From Actinoplanes oryzae (lineage in GTDB: Bacteria; Actinomycetota; Actinomycetes; Mycobacteriales; Micromonosporaceae): a stretch of DNA of 58,783 bases. The notes beneath the pieces were generated by a model. The model ran no database searches. It saw only the letters and a program-made list of their open reading frames with translations, and was not told where the DNA came from. Below, piece by piece: positions 38,401-48,683 of the stretch. Positions within the stretch are counted from its first letter, which is position 1. Every line of letters begins with the position of its first letter. The translations under genes and the position numbers were made by a program. The stretch covers positions 1-58,783 of the forward strand of contig NZ_JAUQWH010000042.1 of the NCBI RefSeq assembly GCF_030757795.1. The letters are read 5' to 3'.

Positions 38401-41400
38401 GGCGACGGCGGATTCCACCTCGCCCAGCTCGATGCGGTAGCCGCGGATCTTCACCTGGTCGTCGCTGCGGCCGAGGAAGTCGAGGTTCCCGTCGGGGCGC
38501 TCCCGCACCAGGTCGCCGGTGCGATAGAGGCGCTCGCCCGACGAGGAGGCCACGAAGCGGGAGGCGGTGAGCCCGGGCCGGCCGAGGTAGCCCCGGGCCA
38601 GGCCGGCGCCGGCGATGTAGAGCTCGCCGACGACGCCGGGCGGGACGGGACGCAGCCACTCGTCGAGCACGTGGCCCACGGTGTTGAAGATGGGCTTGCC
38701 GACGGTGGGGGTGGGGCTGTCGGCCGTACCGGCGCCCAGGGTGTTGATCGTGTATTCGGTCGGGCCGTAGAGGTTGTAGCCGGCCGGGCCGTCCGGGTCG
38801 CTCAGCCGCGACCACACCGCGTCGGTCACCGCCTCGCCGCCGAGGAGGACGAGCCACATCCGATGCCCGCCGCCGACCGTGCGAGCCGTATCTGCCGCAT
38901 CGGCCACGCGGCCGCCGAGCGTGCGAGCCGCACCGGCCACGCCGCCGGAGGAACCGTCGAGCAGGCCCTCGTCGAAGAGCGATCCGGCGTACGTGGGCGT
39001 CACATTGATCACGTCGATGCCGTGCTCGCGGCAGTAGGCGACCAGCGCCGTCGCGTCGCGTCGCAGCTCCTCGTCGCAGACGTGCACCTCGTGGCCCTCG
39101 ACGAGCCACAGCAGTTCCTCCCACGACATGTCGAAGGAGAAGCTCACCGTGTGCGCGATCCGCAGCCGCTCGACGCCGGCCGCCCGGGCCCGCGCGACGG
39201 TCGGGTCGAAGATCTCCGCCCGGTGGTTGAGCTGCATGTTCGTCAGCCCCCGGTACGGCGTGACGACGCCCTTGGGCGTGCCGGTCGACCCGGAGGTGTA
39301 GATCACGTAGGCGGGCCGGTCGAGCGCCACCGGCACCCGCACCGGGGAGGTGTCGTCGCTCGCGATCCCGTCCAGCGACGACAGCACCAGCAGGGGGCGG
39401 GCGTCGTCGATCATCAGCTGACGGCGTTCCGGCGGCAGATCAAGATCCAGCGGGAGGTACGCGGCCCCGGCGCGCAGCACGGCGAACAGCGCCACGACCA
39501 TGTCGATGCCGCGCGGCAGCGCGAGTGCCACGATCTGCTCGGGCCCGGCGCCGCGGGCGATCAGTCCCCGGGCGACGGCGTTGATCCGCGCGTCCAGCTC
39601 GGCATAGGTGAGCCGCTGGGCGCCGAACACCAGGCTGGTCAGCGAGGGCGTACGGGCGGCCTGCTCCGCGAGCATGCCGGCGATGGACGTCTCCGGGATG
39701 CCGGTCTCGTGCCCGGCGAGCACGTGCGAGTCGCCGAGCGGGACGGCGCCCGCCTGCACGTCGAGGCCGTCGGCGAGGAACCGGACGACCGCGAGGAACT
39801 CGTCGACCAGGGTCCGCGCGGCGGCGGCGGTGATCACGTCCGGGCGGTACTCGAGCTTGACGCGCAGGTTGGCGCCGGGCGTCAGGACCCAGGTCAGCGG
39901 ATAGTGCGTCGTGTCCGTGTACTGCACGTCCACGATGCCCTGCGCCGCCTCGAGCTCGGCGAACGTGTCGTCGGCGAGGAAGTTCTGCAGCACGTACAGG
40001 GTGTCGAAGAGCTGCTCGTGGCCCGTGGCGCGCTGGATGTCGCCCAGGCCCAGATATTCGTGCGGCGCCAGGTCGATGCGGTCCTGCTGGGCGCGGCGGG
40101 CCAGGTCGGCGACCGTCGCGGCGGGCGTGGCGGCGACCCGGGCGGGCACGGTGTTGAGGAACAGGCCGATGACGTTCTCGATGCCGGGCAGCCCGGTGGG
40201 GCGCCCGGCGACGGTGGTGCCGAAGGTGACGTCGCCCCGGCCGGTGCGGTGGCCCAGGACCAGCCCGAGGGCGACGGTCAGCACGGAGTTGAGCGTGACG
40301 CCGGCGCGCCGGGCCTGCTCGGTGAGCCGGGTCGTGACCGTGGTCGGGAGGGCGGCGAGGATCCGCTCGGACAGCATCGGCTCCCGGCCGGCCGCCTCGG
40401 GCACCACGATCGTCGGCTCGTCCAGGGCGGCGCGCCAGGCGGCGGCGGAGGCGTCCCTGTCCTGGGCGGCGATCCACGCCAGGTAGTCGGGGAAGCCGGG
40501 GCCGTCGAGCGGGAGGGCGCCGGTCTCGCCCCGGGTGTCGTACAGGGCGAAGAGCTCGCGCAGGACCAGCTCGCGCGACCAGCCGTCCCACAGCAGGAAG
40601 TGACAGGTCAGGAGCATCCGGTCGGTGCCGTCGGCGTTGCGGATGACGGTGAGCCGGATCAGCGGCGGGTCGGCGAGGTCGAACGGCTGCACCAGATCGG
40701 CCGCGGTGCGGGCGTCGGCGTCCCCCTCGGCGACCGTGACGACCGCCGGCACGTGCGCGGCGATGCGTTGCTGCGGCCGGGGTTCGCCCACGAAGGCCGC
40801 GCGCAGGGTCGGGTGCCGGTCGAGCAGCGCGGCGAAGGCCAGCTCCAGCGCCGGCACGTCGAGGCGCCGGTCGAAGTCGAACACGTTCTGCGCGATGTAG
40901 GTGCTGGCGCCGTCGGCGTACGTGGCCTGGTAGTAGACGCCCTGCTGCAGCGGGGAGAGGTCCCAGACCTCGTCGTCGCCGGTCGGCGCCGGCGCGAGGA
41001 CGGGCCCGTCGGCGGTCGCGGCGACGGCGGCTGCCGTACGGGTGCGGAAGATGTCCTGGGTGGACAGGGTGAGGCCGTCCTTCGTGAGCAGGTTGACGAG
41101 GCGGATCGCGGAGATGCTGTCGCCGCCGCGGGCGAAGAAGTCGTCGTGGATGCCGACGGTCCCGCCGCCCAGCACCTCGGCGAAGCGGGCGACCACCTGC
41201 GCCTCGCGCGGCGTGCGCGGGGGCTCGGCGACGGCGGCGACCGGGTCGGGCAGGGCGCGGCGGTCGCGCTTGCCGTTCGGCAGCAGCGGCAGCGCGTCGA
41301 GCACGGTCACGGTCGCCGGCACCAGGTAGGCGGGCAGTTCCTCGCGCAGCGTGGCGAGCAGCGCGGGCGGGTCGAGGGTCTCCCCGGGCTCGGCGACGAC

Positions 41401-44400
41401 GTACCCGTGAAGGCTGCGGCCGTTGCGCGCCACGGCGACGGCTTCGCGCACCCCGAGCCGGCGCAGCAGGGCGGCCTCGACCTCGGCCAGCTCGACGCGG
41501 TGCCCGTTGACCTTGACCTGGTCGTCGTTGCGGCCGAGGAACTCGACGCGGTCACCGATCCAGCGGCCGAGGTCGCCCGTACGGTAGAGCCGCTCGCCGT
41601 TCTCGGAAGCGACGAACCGCGCCGCCGTGGCACCACCCTGGCCGCGATAGCCCCGGGCCAGCTGGACGCCGCCGACGTAGATCTCGCCGACCGCCCCGGG
41701 AGCGACGGGCTGCAACGCGGCGTCGAGCAGCAGGATCCGCACCCCCGGCACGGCCCGGCCCAAGGTGACGACGTCACCCGGCACGACCGGCCCGGCCAGC
41801 ACGTCGCCGGTGTTCTCCGACGCCCCGTACGAGTTGACGATCTCCGCCCCGGGCGAAGCGGCGGCCAGCGCGGCAACCGTGTCGCCGTCGAGCGCCTCCC
41901 CACTGGTGATCCACCGCCGCACATGCCCCAACTTCCCCGGTACCGTTTCGGCAAGGGCGCTCGCCAGACTGGGCACAGCAAGCAGTTGCGTGGCCCCGGT
42001 TTCCGAGACCAGCGCGGCCAGGGCGGCGCCGTCCGCGGCGGCCGTCTCGTCGGCGATGACCACCGTGGCCCCGGCGACCAGCCCGCCGAGCAGCTCGGTC
42101 GTGCCGTCGATGAAGCTCATCGAGCTCTTCGCGACCCGGATCTCCCCGTCCCAGGCCTCACGGGCCCAGGCGAGCCGGTTGGCCAGGGCGCCGTGGGTGC
42201 CGACGACCGCCTTGGGCCGCCCGGTCGAGCCGGACGTGTAGATCACCGACGCGGCATCCAGCGGTCCGATCCCCGCCTGCGGCGCCGCGCCCCGGGCGGT
42301 GCGCAGCCGGATCACCGGGAGGTCGTGCGGCGGCAGGGCCCGGTTGCTCGCATCGTCGGCGAGGACGGCGACGGGCCGCGCGTCGTCGAGCATGAACTCG
42401 ATGCGGGCGGCCGGGTAGCCGGGGTCGACGGGCAGGTAGGCGGCTCCCGCGCGCAGCACGCCGAGCAGGGCGACGGGCAGGTCGGCGGTCCTGCGCGTGG
42501 CGACCGCGACGACGTCCCCGCGGCTCACCCCCGCCGCCCGGAGCGTGGCCGCGACGGCGCCCGATCGCTCCGCGAGCTCGGCGTAGGTCAGCGTGGTGGC
42601 GCCGGCCCGGACGGCGACGGCGGCGGGGTCGTTGTCCGCGAGGAGATCCAGGATGGTGCCGGAGCTGTCCGGAGCGTCGCCCATCCCCCGGGCCAGGACG
42701 TCCTCGACGTCGTCGACCAGGCGGAGAGCGTTGACGGCCGTCGTGTCGGCGGCCTCCACAACGCGCTTGTACTGATCAAGCAGACGAGCGGCGACATCGG
42801 GCGCGAGCCGGTGGGTCAGGGTGACGGAGACGGTGTCGCCGGGCTTGACCATCAGGGTCGCCGGATAGTGCGGCGCCTCGATCACGTCCATGCCGCTGAT
42901 CCGCAGGTCCCCGCCCGCGGGTGCCGCGGCGGCCGGATAGTTCTCGACCACGACCAGGGTGTCGAACAGCTCCGGCAGCCCGATCCGCCGCTGGATCTCG
43001 GCGAGAGACGTGTGCTCGTGCTCGACCACCTCGCGCTGGTCCGCGGCGAACCGGCGCAGCACGTCGGCCAGGGTCTCCGCCCCGGACCAGCGGACCCGGG
43101 CCGGGACGGTGTTGATCGCGAGGCCGACGACGGCGTCGATGCCGGGCAGGTCGCCGCCGCGCCCCGAGACCGTCGAGCCGAAGACGACGTCGCTGCGCCC
43201 GGTGACCCGGCCGACGAGCACGCCCCAGGCGGCGGCGAGCACGTTGCTGACCGTGACGCCGTGCCGCCGGGCGACCTCCCGGACCAGCGCACCGTCCACG
43301 GTGGTGGTCAGAGATCCGGCTTCCTGCGCCGGGAGGCCCAGCAGGGTGGGTTCGGTCACGCCGTCGAGCAGGCGTGCGTACGCCTCCGGGTCACCGTCGC
43401 CCCGCTGCTCGAGGAAGTCCCGGTACGCCGGTGCGGGCTGCAGGGGCAGGCCGGCGTACAGGGAAAGGAGGTCGTTGAGGACGAGCGGCACGGACCAGCC
43501 GTCGGCGACGATGTGGTGCACGGTCTGCACCAGGACGTGCCGCTGCTCGCCGGTCCGGACCAGGGCGAAGCGCATGCCCGGCGCCCGCGACAGGTCGAAG
43601 GTGCGCTCGCCGCCGGCCACGGTGCCGACGTCCCCGCCCACGACGTAGCGCCACGGCACCCGCACGCCGTCCCGCACGACCGCGAGGACCTGGCCGTCGC
43701 CGACCGGCTCGTAGGAGGCGGCCAGGTTGGGGTAGCGGTCGAGGAGGGCGTCCGCGGCGCGGTGCAGCCGCTCGGCGTCCAGGGGGCCGTCGAGATGGAT
43801 GAGCTGCTGGACCACGTACGGGTCGGCGCCCGGCGTGAACGTCGCGTGGAAGTAGAGCCCGGCCTGCAGCGGGGTGAGCGGCAGCACGTCGCGCACCCCG
43901 GCGCCGAGCGCGTCGACGTCGGCCTGGGCGAGCGTGACCAGCGGGAAGTCGGAGGGGGTGTGCCCGGCGACGGCGGGGTCGGCGGCGAGGGCGGTGAGCA
44001 GCCGGGTCCAGCGGTCGGCGAGCTGCCGCACCCGGTCGCGGGTCAGGAGGCGCCCGGGCCAGCTGAAGACGGCTTCGAGCCTGCCGTCGATGGTGACGGC
44101 GTTGACTTCCAGGGCCCGGGGCAGGGGCATGCGCGGGTCGCGGCGTTCGACGACGGCGGTGTCGATGCGGCCGAGGTAGTTGAAGAGCACCTGCGGCTGC
44201 ACGGCCAGTTCGCGGTGGCCGTGGGGATAGCGCAGGACGCCGTACGAGATGCCGTTGCGCGGCACCGCCCGCAGCTGCTCCTTGACGGCCTTGACCGCGG
44301 CGGCCGGGGCGAGGCCGGTGACGTCGAGCGGCACCGGGAAGAGGGTGGTGAACCAGCCGAAGGTGCGGGACAGGTCGAGGTCGGCGACGTCCTCCTCGCG

Positions 44401-46848
44401 GCCGTGGCCCTCCAGCTCGAGCAGGAACGGCTCGTCCGGGGAGACGGCCAGCGCGAGCGCCGCCACCAGCGCGTCGTTCACGCCGCCGTGGATCGCCGCC
44501 GGGACCGCGCCCAGCAGCCGCTCGGTGACCTCGGCGCTCAGCTCGACGGTCAGGGTCTCCTCGGTGGCCACGGTGTCGATCGCCGGGTCGAGCGGGCGGT
44601 CGCCCAGCGGCCGGACCGGCACCGCGGCAGCCGCCCGCCAGAACGGCAGATCGTCGCTGAGGTCGGCGGCTCGCAACGCCGTGGCCCAGTGCCGGAACGA
44701 AGTGGGTGCGGGCGAGACTCCGTTGCGCACGTCCTCGGCGAGCACCCGCAGCGAGACGCCGTCGACGACCGTGTGGTGCACTGCCACGATCAAATCGCCG
44801 TCCCGGTACGAGAACGCGACGAGCTGGTCGAGGGAGAGCCGGGCGGCCGTCGCCTCCAGATCCTCGCCGTAGCGGAGCACGTCCAGGGCGCCGACCGGCC
44901 GGATCGTCAGGACGTCGCCGCGCAGCGAGGCCCGGAGCACGTCGTGCGCCGCCAGCAGCCCGTCGACGAGCGCGGGCACGTCGGCGTCCGCGGGCAGCGG
45001 CACGGTGATCGCCTGGAAGAAGCCGTCGTGCGCGTTGCCGACCTCGTCCAGCCAGGTGAGGATCGGGGTGGGCGGCACCTCCCCGATCGCCGCGACGGCG
45101 GCTTCCTCGCCGGGAGCGGAGGCGCCCACGACCAGGGCGAGCGCGGCGGGCGTCGGGTGGGCGAAGAGGTCGCGGGCGCGCAAAGTGAAGCCGGCGCGGC
45201 GGGCGGCGCGGACGGCACCGATCGCGACGATGCTGTCGCCGCCGAGCGCGAAGAAGTCGTCCTCCGCCCCGACCGCGTCGAGGCCGAGCACCGACGCGAA
45301 GACCTCGCAGAGCCGCGCCTCGGTCTCGGTCTCGGGGGCGCGTGAGCGGGCGGGGCCGAGCACCGGCACGGGCAGCGCCCGCCGGTCCACCTTGCCGTTG
45401 GCGGTGAGCGGGAAGGCGTCGAGGACCACGAACACCGACGGGACCATGTACTCGGGGAGGCGGTCGGCGCACCAGGCCCGGAGTTCGTCCGGCGTGGCGG
45501 GGGCGCCGAGGACGGCATAGCCGATCAGGTGCCGGTCGTGGACGGTGACGACGGCCTGGCGTACGGCGGGGTGGGTGGCCGCGGCGGACTCGACCTCCTC
45601 GAGCTCCAGACGCATGCCGCGGATCTTCACCTGGTTGTCGGCGCGCCCGACGAACTCGAGGCTGCCGTCGCCGGTCCACCTGGCCAGGTCGCCGGTGCGG
45701 TAGAGCCGGCTGCCCGGTTCACCGAACGGGTTCGCGACGAACCTGTTCGCGGTGAGGCCCGGGGCGTTGACGTAGCCGCGGCCGAGGAGGAAGCCGGCCG
45801 CGTACAGCTCGCCCGTGACGCCGGGGCCGACCGGGTTCAGCTCGTCGTCGAGGACGTACAGCTGGGTGTGCGGGTTGGGGCGGCCGATCGACGTGGCGAT
45901 GCGCTCGGCGGAGTCGCGGTAGATCACGTGGGAGACGCCGATGGTGGCCTCGGCCGGGCCGTACCCGTGGTAGAGGGTCGTGGTCAGCTGGGCCCGGAAG
46001 CGCTCGAACAGCTCGGGCGTCAGCACCTCACCGCCGCACCAGACGTGGCGCAGCCCGTCGAGCAGGTGGGTGCCGTGGGCGAGCTGGAGCAGCACGTCCA
46101 GCATGGAGCTGACCAGGTAGACGAAGGTCACGCCCTCGGTGGCGATCAGGTCGAGCAGGTACTGCGGGTCGCGTTCGCCGCCGGGCTCGGCCACGACGAC
46201 GTAGCCGCCGGAGACCAGGGGCAGCAGGATCTCGTTGACGCTGATGTCGAAGGAGAGCGGCGCCTTGAAGAGCGTCGCGTCGCCGGGGCCGAAGTGCAGG
46301 ATCTCGTCGCGCTGCCAGCGGAGGCGCTCGTGGATCGCCTCGTGGCGGATCATCGCGCCCTTGGGCTTGCCCGTCGACCCCGAGGTGAAGATCACGTAGG
46401 CGAGGCGGGCCGGATCGATCGCGGGCTGATCCGACATTTCCCCCGTGGCCGGGATGTCCGTCCCGGTGAGGGTGATCGTCGCGCCCGCCTCGTTGAGGAC
46501 CTGCGCGCGCCGCTGGCCGGGCCAGGCGGGATCGACCGGGACGAACGCCGCCCCGGCGACCATGATGCCGAGGACGGCGATCACCATCTCGGCCGAGCGG
46601 GGCATCCCGACGCCGACGACGTCCTCGGGGCCGATCCCCCGCTCCCGCAGCCGCGCGGCCAGGGCGTGGACCCGGCCGCTCAGCTCCGCGTACGTCAGCC
46701 GGGTCTCCCCCGCGACCAGCGCCAGCGCCTCCGGCGTGCGCGCCGCCTGCGCCAGGAAAGCCGCCACGACGGTCGAGGTCTCCGCCGGTCGCGTGTGGTT
46801 GTTCCACCGCTCGAGCAGGTCGTCGATCCCCTGGAGCCCAGCCGTCAT
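25858..46848 (-). CDS. Six-module non-ribosomal peptide synthetase for a hydroxamate siderophore
   Basis: A single protein of 6996 residues with domain order A-T-E / C-A-T / C-A-T-E / C-A-T-E / C-A-T / C-A-T-TE. Carrier serines lie near residues 539, 1911, 2929, 4379, 5746 and 6702, and the thioesterase motif GWSFGG near 6830. Specificity codes, read by hand against the GrsA positions, predict hOrn, beta-Ala, fhOrn, Thr, fhOrn and Gly; epimerase domains follow modules 1, 3 and 4. There is no loading condensation domain, so the chain starts with a free amino group. The ATG at 46848 has GGAGGG 9 nt upstream; an ATG at 46890, 10 nt from the iron box, would add 14 residues. Precursors come from the monooxygenase, formyltransferase and PanD encoded at 14.8-21.3 kb; MbtH is encoded upstream. 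Confidence 0.96.
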   Translation of the reverse strand: MTAGLQGIDDLLERWNNHTRPAETSTVVAAFLAQAARTPEALALVAGETRLTYAELSGRVHALAARLRERGIGPEDVVGVGMPRSAEMVIAVLGIMVAGAAFVPVDPAWPGQRRAQVLNEAGATITLTGTDIPATGEMSDQPAIDPARLAYVIFTSGSTGKPKGAMIRHEAIHERLRWQRDEILHFGPGDATLFKAPLSFDISVNEILLPLVSGGYVVVAEPGGERDPQYLLDLIATEGVTFVYLVSSMLDVLLQLAHGTHLLDGLRHVWCGGEVLTPELFERFRAQLTTTLYHGYGPAEATIGVSHVIYRDSAERIATSIGRPNPHTQLYVLDDELNPVGPGVTGELYAAGFLLGRGYVNAPGLTANRFVANPFGEPGSRLYRTGDLARWTGDGSLEFVGRADNQVKIRGMRLELEEVESAAATHPAVRQAVVTVHDRHLIGYAVLGAPATPDELRAWCADRLPEYMVPSVFVVLDAFPLTANGKVDRRALPVPVLGPARSRAPETETEARLCEVFASVLGLDAVGAEDDFFALGGDSIVAIGAVRAARRAGFTLRARDLFAHPTPAALALVVGASAPGEEAAVAAIGEVPPTPILTWLDEVGNAHDGFFQAITVPLPADADVPALVDGLLAAHDVLRASLRGDVLTIRPVGALDVLRYGEDLEATAARLSLDQLVAFSYRDGDLIVAVHHTVVDGVSLRVLAEDVRNGVSPAPTSFRHWATALRAADLSDDLPFWRAAAAVPVRPLGDRPLDPAIDTVATEETLTVELSAEVTERLLGAVPAAIHGGVNDALVAALALAVSPDEPFLLELEGHGREEDVADLDLSRTFGWFTTLFPVPLDVTGLAPAAAVKAVKEQLRAVPRNGISYGVLRYPHGHRELAVQPQVLFNYLGRIDTAVVERRDPRMPLPRALEVNAVTIDGRLEAVFSWPGRLLTRDRVRQLADRWTRLLTALAADPAVAGHTPSDFPLVTLAQADVDALGAGVRDVLPLTPLQAGLYFHATFTPGADPYVVQQLIHLDGPLDAERLHRAADALLDRYPNLAASYEPVGDGQVLAVVRDGVRVPWRYVVGGDVGTVAGGERTFDLSRAPGMRFALVRTGEQRHVLVQTVHHIVADGWSVPLVLNDLLSLYAGLPLQPAPAYRDFLEQRGDGDPEAYARLLDGVTEPTLLGLPAQEAGSLTTTVDGALVREVARRHGVTVSNVLAAAWGVLVGRVTGRSDVVFGSTVSGRGGDLPGIDAVVGLAINTVPARVRWSGAETLADVLRRFAADQREVVEHEHTSLAEIQRRIGLPELFDTLVVVENYPAAAAPAGGDLRISGMDVIEAPHYPATLMVKPGDTVSVTLTHRLAPDVAARLLDQYKRVVEAADTTAVNALRLVDDVEDVLARGMGDAPDSSGTILDLLADNDPAAVAVRAGATTLTYAELAERSGAVAATLRAAGVSRGDVVAVATRRTADLPVALLGVLRAGAAYLPVDPGYPAARIEFMLDDARPVAVLADDASNRALPPHDLPVIRLRTARGAAPQAGIGPLDAASVIYTSGSTGRPKAVVGTHGALANRLAWAREAWDGEIRVAKSSMSFIDGTTELLGGLVAGATVVIADETAAADGAALAALVSETGATQLLAVPSLASALAETVPGKLGHVRRWITSGEALDGDTVAALAAASPGAEIVNSYGASENTGDVLAGPVVPGDVVTLGRAVPGVRILLLDAALQPVAPGAVGEIYVGGVQLARGYRGQGGATAARFVASENGERLYRTGDLGRWIGDRVEFLGRNDDQVKVNGHRVELAEVEAALLRRLGVREAVAVARNGRSLHGYVVAEPGETLDPPALLATLREELPAYLVPATVTVLDALPLLPNGKRDRRALPDPVAAVAEPPRTPREAQVVARFAEVLGGGTVGIHDDFFARGGDSISAIRLVNLLTKDGLTLSTQDIFRTRTAAAVAATADGPVLAPAPTGDDEVWDLSPLQQGVYYQATYADGASTYIAQNVFDFDRRLDVPALELAFAALLDRHPTLRAAFVGEPRPQQRIAAHVPAVVTVAEGDADARTAADLVQPFDLADPPLIRLTVIRNADGTDRMLLTCHFLLWDGWSRELVLRELFALYDTRGETGALPLDGPGFPDYLAWIAAQDRDASAAAWRAALDEPTIVVPEAAGREPMLSERILAALPTTVTTRLTEQARRAGVTLNSVLTVALGLVLGHRTGRGDVTFGTTVAGRPTGLPGIENVIGLFLNTVPARVAATPAATVADLARRAQQDRIDLAPHEYLGLGDIQRATGHEQLFDTLYVLQNFLADDTFAELEAAQGIVDVQYTDTTHYPLTWVLTPGANLRVKLEYRPDVITAAAARTLVDEFLAVVRFLADGLDVQAGAVPLGDSHVLAGHETGIPETSIAGMLAEQAARTPSLTSLVFGAQRLTYAELDARINAVARGLIARGAGPEQIVALALPRGIDMVVALFAVLRAGAAYLPLDLDLPPERRQLMIDDARPLLVLSSLDGIASDDTSPVRVPVALDRPAYVIYTSGSTGTPKGVVTPYRGLTNMQLNHRAEIFDPTVARARAAGVERLRIAHTVSFSFDMSWEELLWLVEGHEVHVCDEELRRDATALVAYCREHGIDVINVTPTYAGSLFDEGLLDGSSGGVAGAARTLGGRVADAADTARTVGGGHRMWLVLLGGEAVTDAVWSRLSDPDGPAGYNLYGPTEYTINTLGAGTADSPTPTVGKPIFNTVGHVLDEWLRPVPPGVVGELYIAGAGLARGYLGRPGLTASRFVASSSGERLYRTGDLVRERPDGNLDFLGRSDDQVKIRGYRIELGEVESAVAAVPGVRQAAVLARDGKLHAYVVGSLDLAELRAALSSRLPSYMVPSLYALVPALPLTVNGKLDVKALPEATPILGVVRAPRDEREQVLAGIYAAVLGLDEVGIDDDFFAIGGDSISSIAVAGRARKAGLQVTPRDVFRRRSVQALAAALPATVAPVAKDDGLGDVALTPMIAETVQSATPLGHFYQSMAWHTPASLTRSSLVRILQALLDRHDLLRATFDGTLHVPPPAERDVLVEGPIDEPALVAQLDPAAGVMVRAGWDGRRLLLVIHHLVIDGVSWRVLTDDLRRAGAGLPLDEVGTSFRTFAAAQPSYASQVAFWQHVLSGPRLLLGDRPADPAVDTAATVRSITVSLPASPLLDTLPATFYGGANDVLLTGLAVAVNRWRGSDAPVLVSLEGHGRTGEHDLSRTVGWFTAIHPVRLDPGSTTDLVAAVRAVKEQLRAVPTDGLGYGSLRWLHGHDFGPAPEILFNYLGRFGADDGGDWSPAAPLREGVDPANPAMPLEINAHVTGGTFEATLSWPAHLLAEDRVVALAEHWTAVLRELAGTDVSGHTPADFPLVPLTQADVDAFGDAADVLPLLPLQEGMYFHAVTSDVDTYAVQQIAALSGPVDPDRLRAAVETVVRRHEALRASFRETQDGRIVQVIARDVEVPWRTCAGADLAAVAADELARPFDLAAPPLLRYALVSLSPTEHRLVETMHHILADGWSYPLVFSDIVAAYHGRSLPPPVATFHDHVESVVTRPSTLSRWAEALAGIEPTALYPEITTVSHHESAFAYVDRTADLTAAARAHGITVSTLVHGAWGLVLGRLLGRDSVVFGSTVSGRGGDLPGVETIVGLLINTVPVPMSWHPGEPVADVLRRLQDQQTDVLDVQQAGLAELTRLAGARELFDSMVVVENFPPVSADSADGLGVTGFTGTDSPHYPVSLVAFPGDRLTLEIKYDEAVGAAAAARLVAQVARVVEQLIDDPGRPVAALSLGAAFSTEAGYPQAAAHAAPALHDNDQRGLPLGGRARGGRAEAAPAAGAKHVGAAPAAPAVGAKHVGAAPAAPAAADEHNDAGTLDISLDSPDAIAVGDLTYAQLEARANQLAHELIARGVRPESRVAVRLPRTTDLVVALLAVVKAGGCYVPVDSAAPAKRQDHILQDAQPVVLIGDGGIGVDAPGRPTTRPATRTTADNAAYVIYTSGSTGKPKGVVVTHRNVRELFAAAAGLFDVGADDVWTMFHSYAFDFSVWELWGPLLHGGRLVLVPNDVVRDPERFRDLLDHEGVTVLNQTPSAFFPLLEAGVARNEQLRYVVFGGEALDPGRLTGWFEGAATARLINMYGITETTVHVSFRELHATDVHKPSVIGAALPGLTVHVLDAYLQPVPEGVTGEMYVAGDQLARGYLDRPGLTASRFVANPFGPGRLYRSGDLARWEDGELVYLGRGDDQVKIRGYRIELGEIESALLALPGVANTAVLVRDGKLVAYLVARQGSRPDVDAVRAHLATVLPGYMVPAAFVTLDALPLTVNGKLDRAALPAPARRTEPAEIATNPATAALQALFADVLGLDAVPADGDFFTLGGDSIVAIQLVNRAKRTGLRISPRDVFLKRTPQALAGTEPAAAPQRTGDGVGEIALLPIVHRLAELGGGINRLHQADLIRTPADATPERLRAALDALVAHHDALRLRLSRPAPMLWSQEVTTTGSARLTIVDGGDFRREAEAAVSRLDPEAGHVLEAVWFRTEHRLLLVAHHLVVDGVSWHILIEDLRTAYEHGVLDPVATSLRTFARDLTEEAGSAARLAEFPQWQRALAPGGELDPAAVTFGLTVGGTRDHELRIPVELTGDVQATLLTALHKAVNTWRGTDGDLTVDLERHGREPVAGADLSRTVGWFTSIAPVRLPALPDGDGLGYGLLRYVNPRSAAALARLGTPQVLFNYLGRFADEDGDWTSDPADLRVRPDADLGTPYLLEVNVALRGGELHAVLTYADEGLGLDATRAIADAWAAELAPAAERVLPMSPLQEGLYFQAKLAGDADVYIAQNVFDVDHRIDAAALEAAFAKVLAAHPAARLGFTDEGAVLRREVPATVTVAEDHEDALHEDRTRPFDLADPPLARLTVLRRPDGRDRLLFTYHLLLWDGWSRELVLRDLFGAYAGKPVPARTASFTDYLEWIARQDRDASLRAWADHLAGAEPTILYPAAAGTRPVLAESLALQLTEEQTAHLTEQARAAGVTLNALLSTALGLVLAHASGRAEAVFGTTVAGRPTELDGIEDVVGVFLNTVPQRVTFAAAEPLAEVLRRVQAERIELMPHEYAGLGDIQRAAGHEQLFDSLYVLQNFLGDDTFDDLEAEHGIVGVTALDATHYPLTWVATPGRALRIRLEYRPDVVPAASAQSLLDRLRAVLTTFDAANQAGAVALPAPPPLTGAGADIPDVTIAEMLAMQAAKTPTAAALTHDGTTISYAELDGRVSAVARGLRALGAGPEQIVGLALPRGIDMVVALFAVLRAGAAYLPLDLDLPADRRRAMIDDARPVVVLDSLAGLYREVGEPWLDDFAPGAPGRLDRPAYVIYTSGSTGRPKGVVTPYRGLTNMQLNHRAAIFGPTIEAAGGRVLTIAHTVSFSFDMSWEELLWLVEGHHVHIADEELRRDGRALVAYCGEHRVDVVNLTPTYAQALLDEGLLGGAHRPCLVLLGGEAVSDKLWATLRDTGGVAGYNLYGPTEYTINTLGGGTADSPTATVGTPIFNTVAHILDGWLRPVPAGVAGELYIAGAGLARGYLDRPGLTASRFVASPFAEGGRLYRTGDLVRLRPDGNLDFLGRTDDQVKIRGYRIELGEVESAVAAVPGVRQAAVLARDGALVAYLVGTATPADVRAFVAERLPSYMVPSLYAVVPSLPLTVNGKLDTAALPAPAPIASTSRPPASDREALFSALFAEALGLPSFGVEDDFFAAGGHSLIALRLIGRVRAALGVDLSLRALFDARTPARLAAVSGQSARVALAPVARPETIPLSPAQQRLWLLDRLDPGSTAYHYPLVIRLAGRLDPDVLSVALADVVARHEVLRTVVSESAQRVLPAPAVIPLSSSLWEPFDLTRDLPIRASLEADGPATTLTLMLHHIAMDEWSDGPLLRDLSTAYTARLAGSAPSWDPLPVQYADYVLSLPSRSPDWWASTLRELPAEIPLPASSSRGTERGPAGLASATLPGDLVSRLRDLGGAASASLFITLHAAVATLLHRHGAGTDIPIGTPTSGRGDAALDDLVGFFVNTVVLRADLSGDPAFDQLLSRVRDADLAAFDHADVPFQQVVELVNPQRAAGRNPLFQVMIGYFPRPSQDGTLLGLPVLDAPPVAADPKVDLNITFVDGGPSGVEVLLEYDRSRFASGTAAALLDRLGVLLRGIVAAPATPLSALPILSAADTADLTAWQSVPPASSPSSAGGSLICGSTVLSAPELAAAADSVAAALAARGVGPDDIVGIHLPRSADLVVAVLGVLRAGAAYLPLDPAFPQARRDHMVADARPAVIIDPEFLAAVTPAAFAAPDPSPSSAAYVLYTSGSTGRPKGVVVTRGNLSSFLEALPLTPGERLLAVTTLSFDISVLEILGTLRAGGTVVLATSSQVRDPRLLAELITTHAITAMQATPSLWAALLEASDVDLSGVRALVGGEALPQSLAAALVSRTSAVRNLYGPTEVTVWATAAPVAGGWRGSIGSPLPGVTALVLDDHLNAVPPGVPGELYLGGPQVTRGYHGRPALTASRFVAGPAGQRLYRTGDLARWAAGSLEYLGRTDHQVKVRGFRIEPEEIESVALSHPGVTRAVVVARGDQLVAYVTGTPEGLREAFAAALPPYMVPSVIHTLDALPLTPNGKVDRNALPTVLSPAPVSTPRSRLESSVASLVASLLDVPTVGVDDDFFTLGAHSLLLVRLATALRTQFGADIPVARLFTAPTVAGVARLLTGDFDGPDALAPVLPLTGGRTGEPLFCLAPASGLTWQFAGLARHLDVPLIGLQSPLLSGGDLPDTMTDLAAAHAAAVEAAQPSGPIRLLGWSFGGALALCVAAALRARGRDVAFVGMLDARRDASSSPSTVAGLLTEMGYEVPSPDLTMDQAVAFVRAAGGTVAALTDAQIALILENYLASDRLMATAEYPSYAGPVLFVEATVPEQGFSGPAAPAWAPLIADQHVHDLSVRHSELLDPATLDKLGPLLAAALGGHAH
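29470..32439 (-). other. NRPS module 5: C-A-T, predicted L-N5-formyl-N5-hydroxyornithine
   Basis: The code DMENLGLINK is identical to that of module 3. The condensation active site reads HLLLWDG, again without the second His. The carrier site is GGHSLIAL. No epimerase, so the L form is kept. Confidence 0.85.
32440..36704 (-). other. NRPS module 4: C-A-T-E, predicted D-allo-threonine
   Basis: The code DFWNVGMVHK (from [32 protein letters not shown]) is that of threonine. The condensation motif is HHILADG and the epimerase HHLVVDG with RTVGWFT. An Ala/Gly/Pro-rich repeat-containing linker lies between the condensation and adenylation domains. Confidence 0.88.
35267..35340 (-). repeat. 42-bp tandem repeat in the module 4 linker
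   Basis: The segment GACGTGCTTGGCGCCG with its flank occurs at 35281 and again at 35323, period 42 bp. It encodes two copies of a 14-residue unit around [12 protein letters not shown] in the linker between the condensation and adenylation domains. Confidence 0.85.
36705..40984 (-). other. NRPS module 3: C-A-T-E, predicted D-N5-formyl-N5-hydroxyornithine
   Basis: The code DMENLGLINK (from [32 protein letters not shown]) is the one reported for coelichelin module 1. The condensation active site reads HFLLWDG, with Phe at the second His position. The epimerase has HHLVIDG. A 28-residue insertion separates the 278 and 299 specificity positions compared with module 5. Confidence 0.85.
38868..38930 (-). 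repeat. 42-bp duplication inside the module 3 adenylation domain
   Basis: GCCGCCGANCGTGCGAGCCG occurs at about 38869 and again at 38911, period 42 bp. It encodes [10 protein letters not shown] and [13 protein letters not shown], a 14-residue duplication absent from the otherwise near-identical module 5 domain. Confidence 0.8.
40985..43904 (-). other. NRPS module 2: C-A-T, predicted beta-alanine
   Basis: The condensation domain is standard (HHIVADG). The adenylation domain has SFIDGTTE where alpha-amino-acid domains have FDxSxxE, so position 235 is Ile and the acidic residue has moved to 236. The full reading is I-D-T-L-I-S-S-G-D-K; it shares D236, I299, S301, D331 and K517 with the beta-alanine code VDWVISLADK, the other positions being mostly conservative. 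Confidence 0.75.
43905..46848 (-). other. NRPS module 1: A-T-E, predicted D-N5-hydroxyornithine
   Basis: The A4-A5 residues read DINYWGGIGK (from [31 protein letters not shown]), the code I know for N5-hydroxyornithine. The carrier site is GGDSIVAI. The epimerase has HHTVVDG, EGHGRE, RTFGWFT and FNYLGR intact. No condensation domain precedes it. Boundaries are approximate. Confidence 0.85.
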
Positions 46849-46900
46849 CAGTTCCGCCCTCCGATGTGGACCGCGCTTGGTGCGCGCCATCGATGCGGAC

Positions 46901-46919
46901 TCAGGTTAGCCTACCCTAA
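46901..46919. promoter_or_regulatory. Iron box upstream of the NRPS gene
   Basis: TCAGGTTAGCCTACCCTAA matches the consensus at 16 of 19 positions. It lies 10 nt from the ATG at 46890 and 52 nt from the preferred ATG at 46848. The stop codon of the preceding exporter gene (46911-46913) is inside the box. Confidence 0.82.
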
Positions 46920-48683
46920 CTGGAGATCCCTAGGGGCGGTGTCGACTCCCACTTCGACGCCGCCCCGCACCGACCAGGCGCTCCACAGCTCCGCGTACCG
47001 GCCGCCGGCGGCGATCAGGGCAGCGTGCGGGCCGTCCTCGACCACGACGCCGTGCTCCAGGACGACGACCCGGTCGGCCGACGCGGCCTGGGTGAGCCGG
47101 TGCGCGACCACGAGGGCGGTCCGGCCGTCGAGTGCCGCGGCGGCGGCCTGTTCGAGGTCCCGGGCTCCCGCGCTGCCCGCCTCGGCCGTGGCCTCGTCCA
47201 GTACGGCCACGGCCGGGTCGAGCAGAACGAGCCGCGCCAGGGCCAGCTGCTGCGCCTGGGCGGCCGTCAACTCGTGCCCGCCCTCGCCCACGAGCGTGGC
47301 GAGCCCCTCGGGCAGATCCGCCGCCCAGCGCAGCGCGCCGACCCGCTCCAGGGCCGCCTCGACCTCCGCCTCGCTCGCATCCGGGCGGCCCAGCCTCAGG
47401 TCCTCGATCAGCGGCCCGGCGAAGACGTGCGTCTCCTGGCTGATGATCGCCACGGTGTCGGCCGGCAGCTCGGTCACCGGCACGCCGCCCACCGTCGCCG
47501 TGCCGCTCTCCGGGTGCAGGATGCCCGCGGCGATCAGGGCCGCCGTCGTCTTGCCGGCCCCGGTCGAGCCGACCAGGGCGACCTTCTCGCCCGGAGCCAC
47601 GTGCAGCGTCACGGTGCGCAACACCGGTTCGTCGCCGTAGCGGAAGGTGACATCGTCGAGCGACAGCGCGTGATCGGCCGGGGCCCGCCCGCCGGTCCGC
47701 TGCTCGACCGGCATGCGGACCACGCCGACCAGGCGGCCGAGGCTCGCGCCGGCGGCCTGGATCTCGTCGAAGGTGAAGAGCATCATCGACACGGGATTGA
47801 ACAGCCGATGGAAGAGCAGCGCCGCGGCCGAGGTCTGGCCGACGGTCACCTGCCCCTGCCGGACGAGCAGGAAGCCGACCACGAGGATCACCGACAGCCC
47901 GATGAACTCCGCCCGGTTGACCCGGCCCACGAGCCGGGTGAAGAGCGTGAAGACGTTGATCGAGATGTCCCGGGCCCGGACCGAGGCGCCCTCGATGTCG
48001 CGCAGGTGGCGGTCCTCCAGCCGGTAGGCGTGGACGGTCCGCAGCCCCTGCATGCTCTCGACCAGCAGTTGCGAGCGCTCGGCGACGGCGACGCGCTCCT
48101 GGGCATAGCGGGGGGCCGCCCGCGGCAGGTACCACCGCAGGCCGAGCACGTAGAACGGCACGGCCACCGCGCCGGCGAGCCCGAGCCGCCAGTCGATGCC
48201 CGTCAGCGCCGCGAGGCTGAGCACCCCGAGCAGCAGGGCCGAGAAGACCTGCGGCAGCACGTCGGTGACCGCCTTGGCGATGGCCGCGATGTCCGCGCTG
48301 ACCCGGGACAGCAGGTCGCCACGGCCGGTCCGGTCGAGCACCAGCGCGGGCAGCCGCAGCGCGGTCGCCACGGTGCTCTCGCGCAGGTCGGCGAGCATCC
48401 GGGCGCCGAGCCGCCCGATCAGGTAGGTCGACAGGCCCGTCGCGAGCCCGCCCAGCACCGCCGCGATCACGATCACGACCGCGATCGGGACGACGGCGTC
48501 CGCCCCGGCGCCCTCGCGGACGCGGTCGACGAGCGTGCCGAGGGCGTACACGGGGACGATCGTGGCGGCGGCGGCCAGGAGGCCGGCGATCAGCGTGCCC
48601 GCCACCTCGCCGCGGCGGGTTCTCAACTCGGCGGCGAGCCAGGCGCGGCTCTCCCGCGCGGAGGCGATCGGGAGGATGTTCAT
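46911..48683 (-). CDS. ABC exporter subunit with intact Walker motifs
   Basis: A fused membrane-ATPase half-transporter of 590 residues, with six transmembrane helices in the first ~310 residues and a nucleotide-binding domain after. Walker A is GSTGAGKT (~375) and Walker B VAVLDEAT (~495), both intact, but the signature LSGGQ is replaced by LTAAQ (~473). It overlaps the other half-transporter gene by ATGA, so the two proteins are probably made together as a heterodimer. Expected role: export of the finished siderophore, like CchI. It ends inside the iron box of the NRPS gene. Confidence 0.9.
   Translation of the reverse strand: MNILPIASARESRAWLAAELRTRRGEVAGTLIAGLLAAAATIVPVYALGTLVDRVREGAGADAVVPIAVVIVIAAVLGGLATGLSTYLIGRLGARMLADLRESTVATALRLPALVLDRTGRGDLLSRVSADIAAIAKAVTDVLPQVFSALLLGVLSLAALTGIDWRLGLAGAVAVPFYVLGLRWYLPRAAPRYAQERVAVAERSQLLVESMQGLRTVHAYRLEDRHLRDIEGASVRARDISINVFTLFTRLVGRVNRAEFIGLSVILVVGFLLVRQGQVTVGQTSAAALLFHRLFNPVSMMLFTFDEIQAAGASLGRLVGVVRMPVEQRTGGRAPADHALSLDDVTFRYGDEPVLRTVTLHVAPGEKVALVGSTGAGKTTAALIAAGILHPESGTATVGGVPVTELPADTVAIISQETHVFAGPLIEDLRLGRPDASEAEVEAALERVGALRWAADLPEGLATLVGEGGHELTAAQAQQLALARLVLLDPAVAVLDEATAEAGSAGARDLEQAAAAALDGRTALVVAHRLTQAASADRVVVLEHGVVVEDGPHAALIAAGGRYAELWSAWSVRGGVEVGVDTAPRDLQLG

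Noticed and set aside
36705..40984. Heterocyclization (Cy) domain in module 3 because of the altered HH motif
   Set aside because: The DxxxxDxxS motif of Cy domains is absent; HFLLWDG keeps the condensation-type DG, and the next residue is not Cys or Ser/Thr by code.
28594..45345. Very long plus-strand open frames opposite the NRPS gene
   Set aside because: They are antisense shadows of high-GC codon usage. Their translations are low-complexity (Gly/Arg/Val/Asp-rich) without domains, whereas the minus-strand NRPS has every expected motif.
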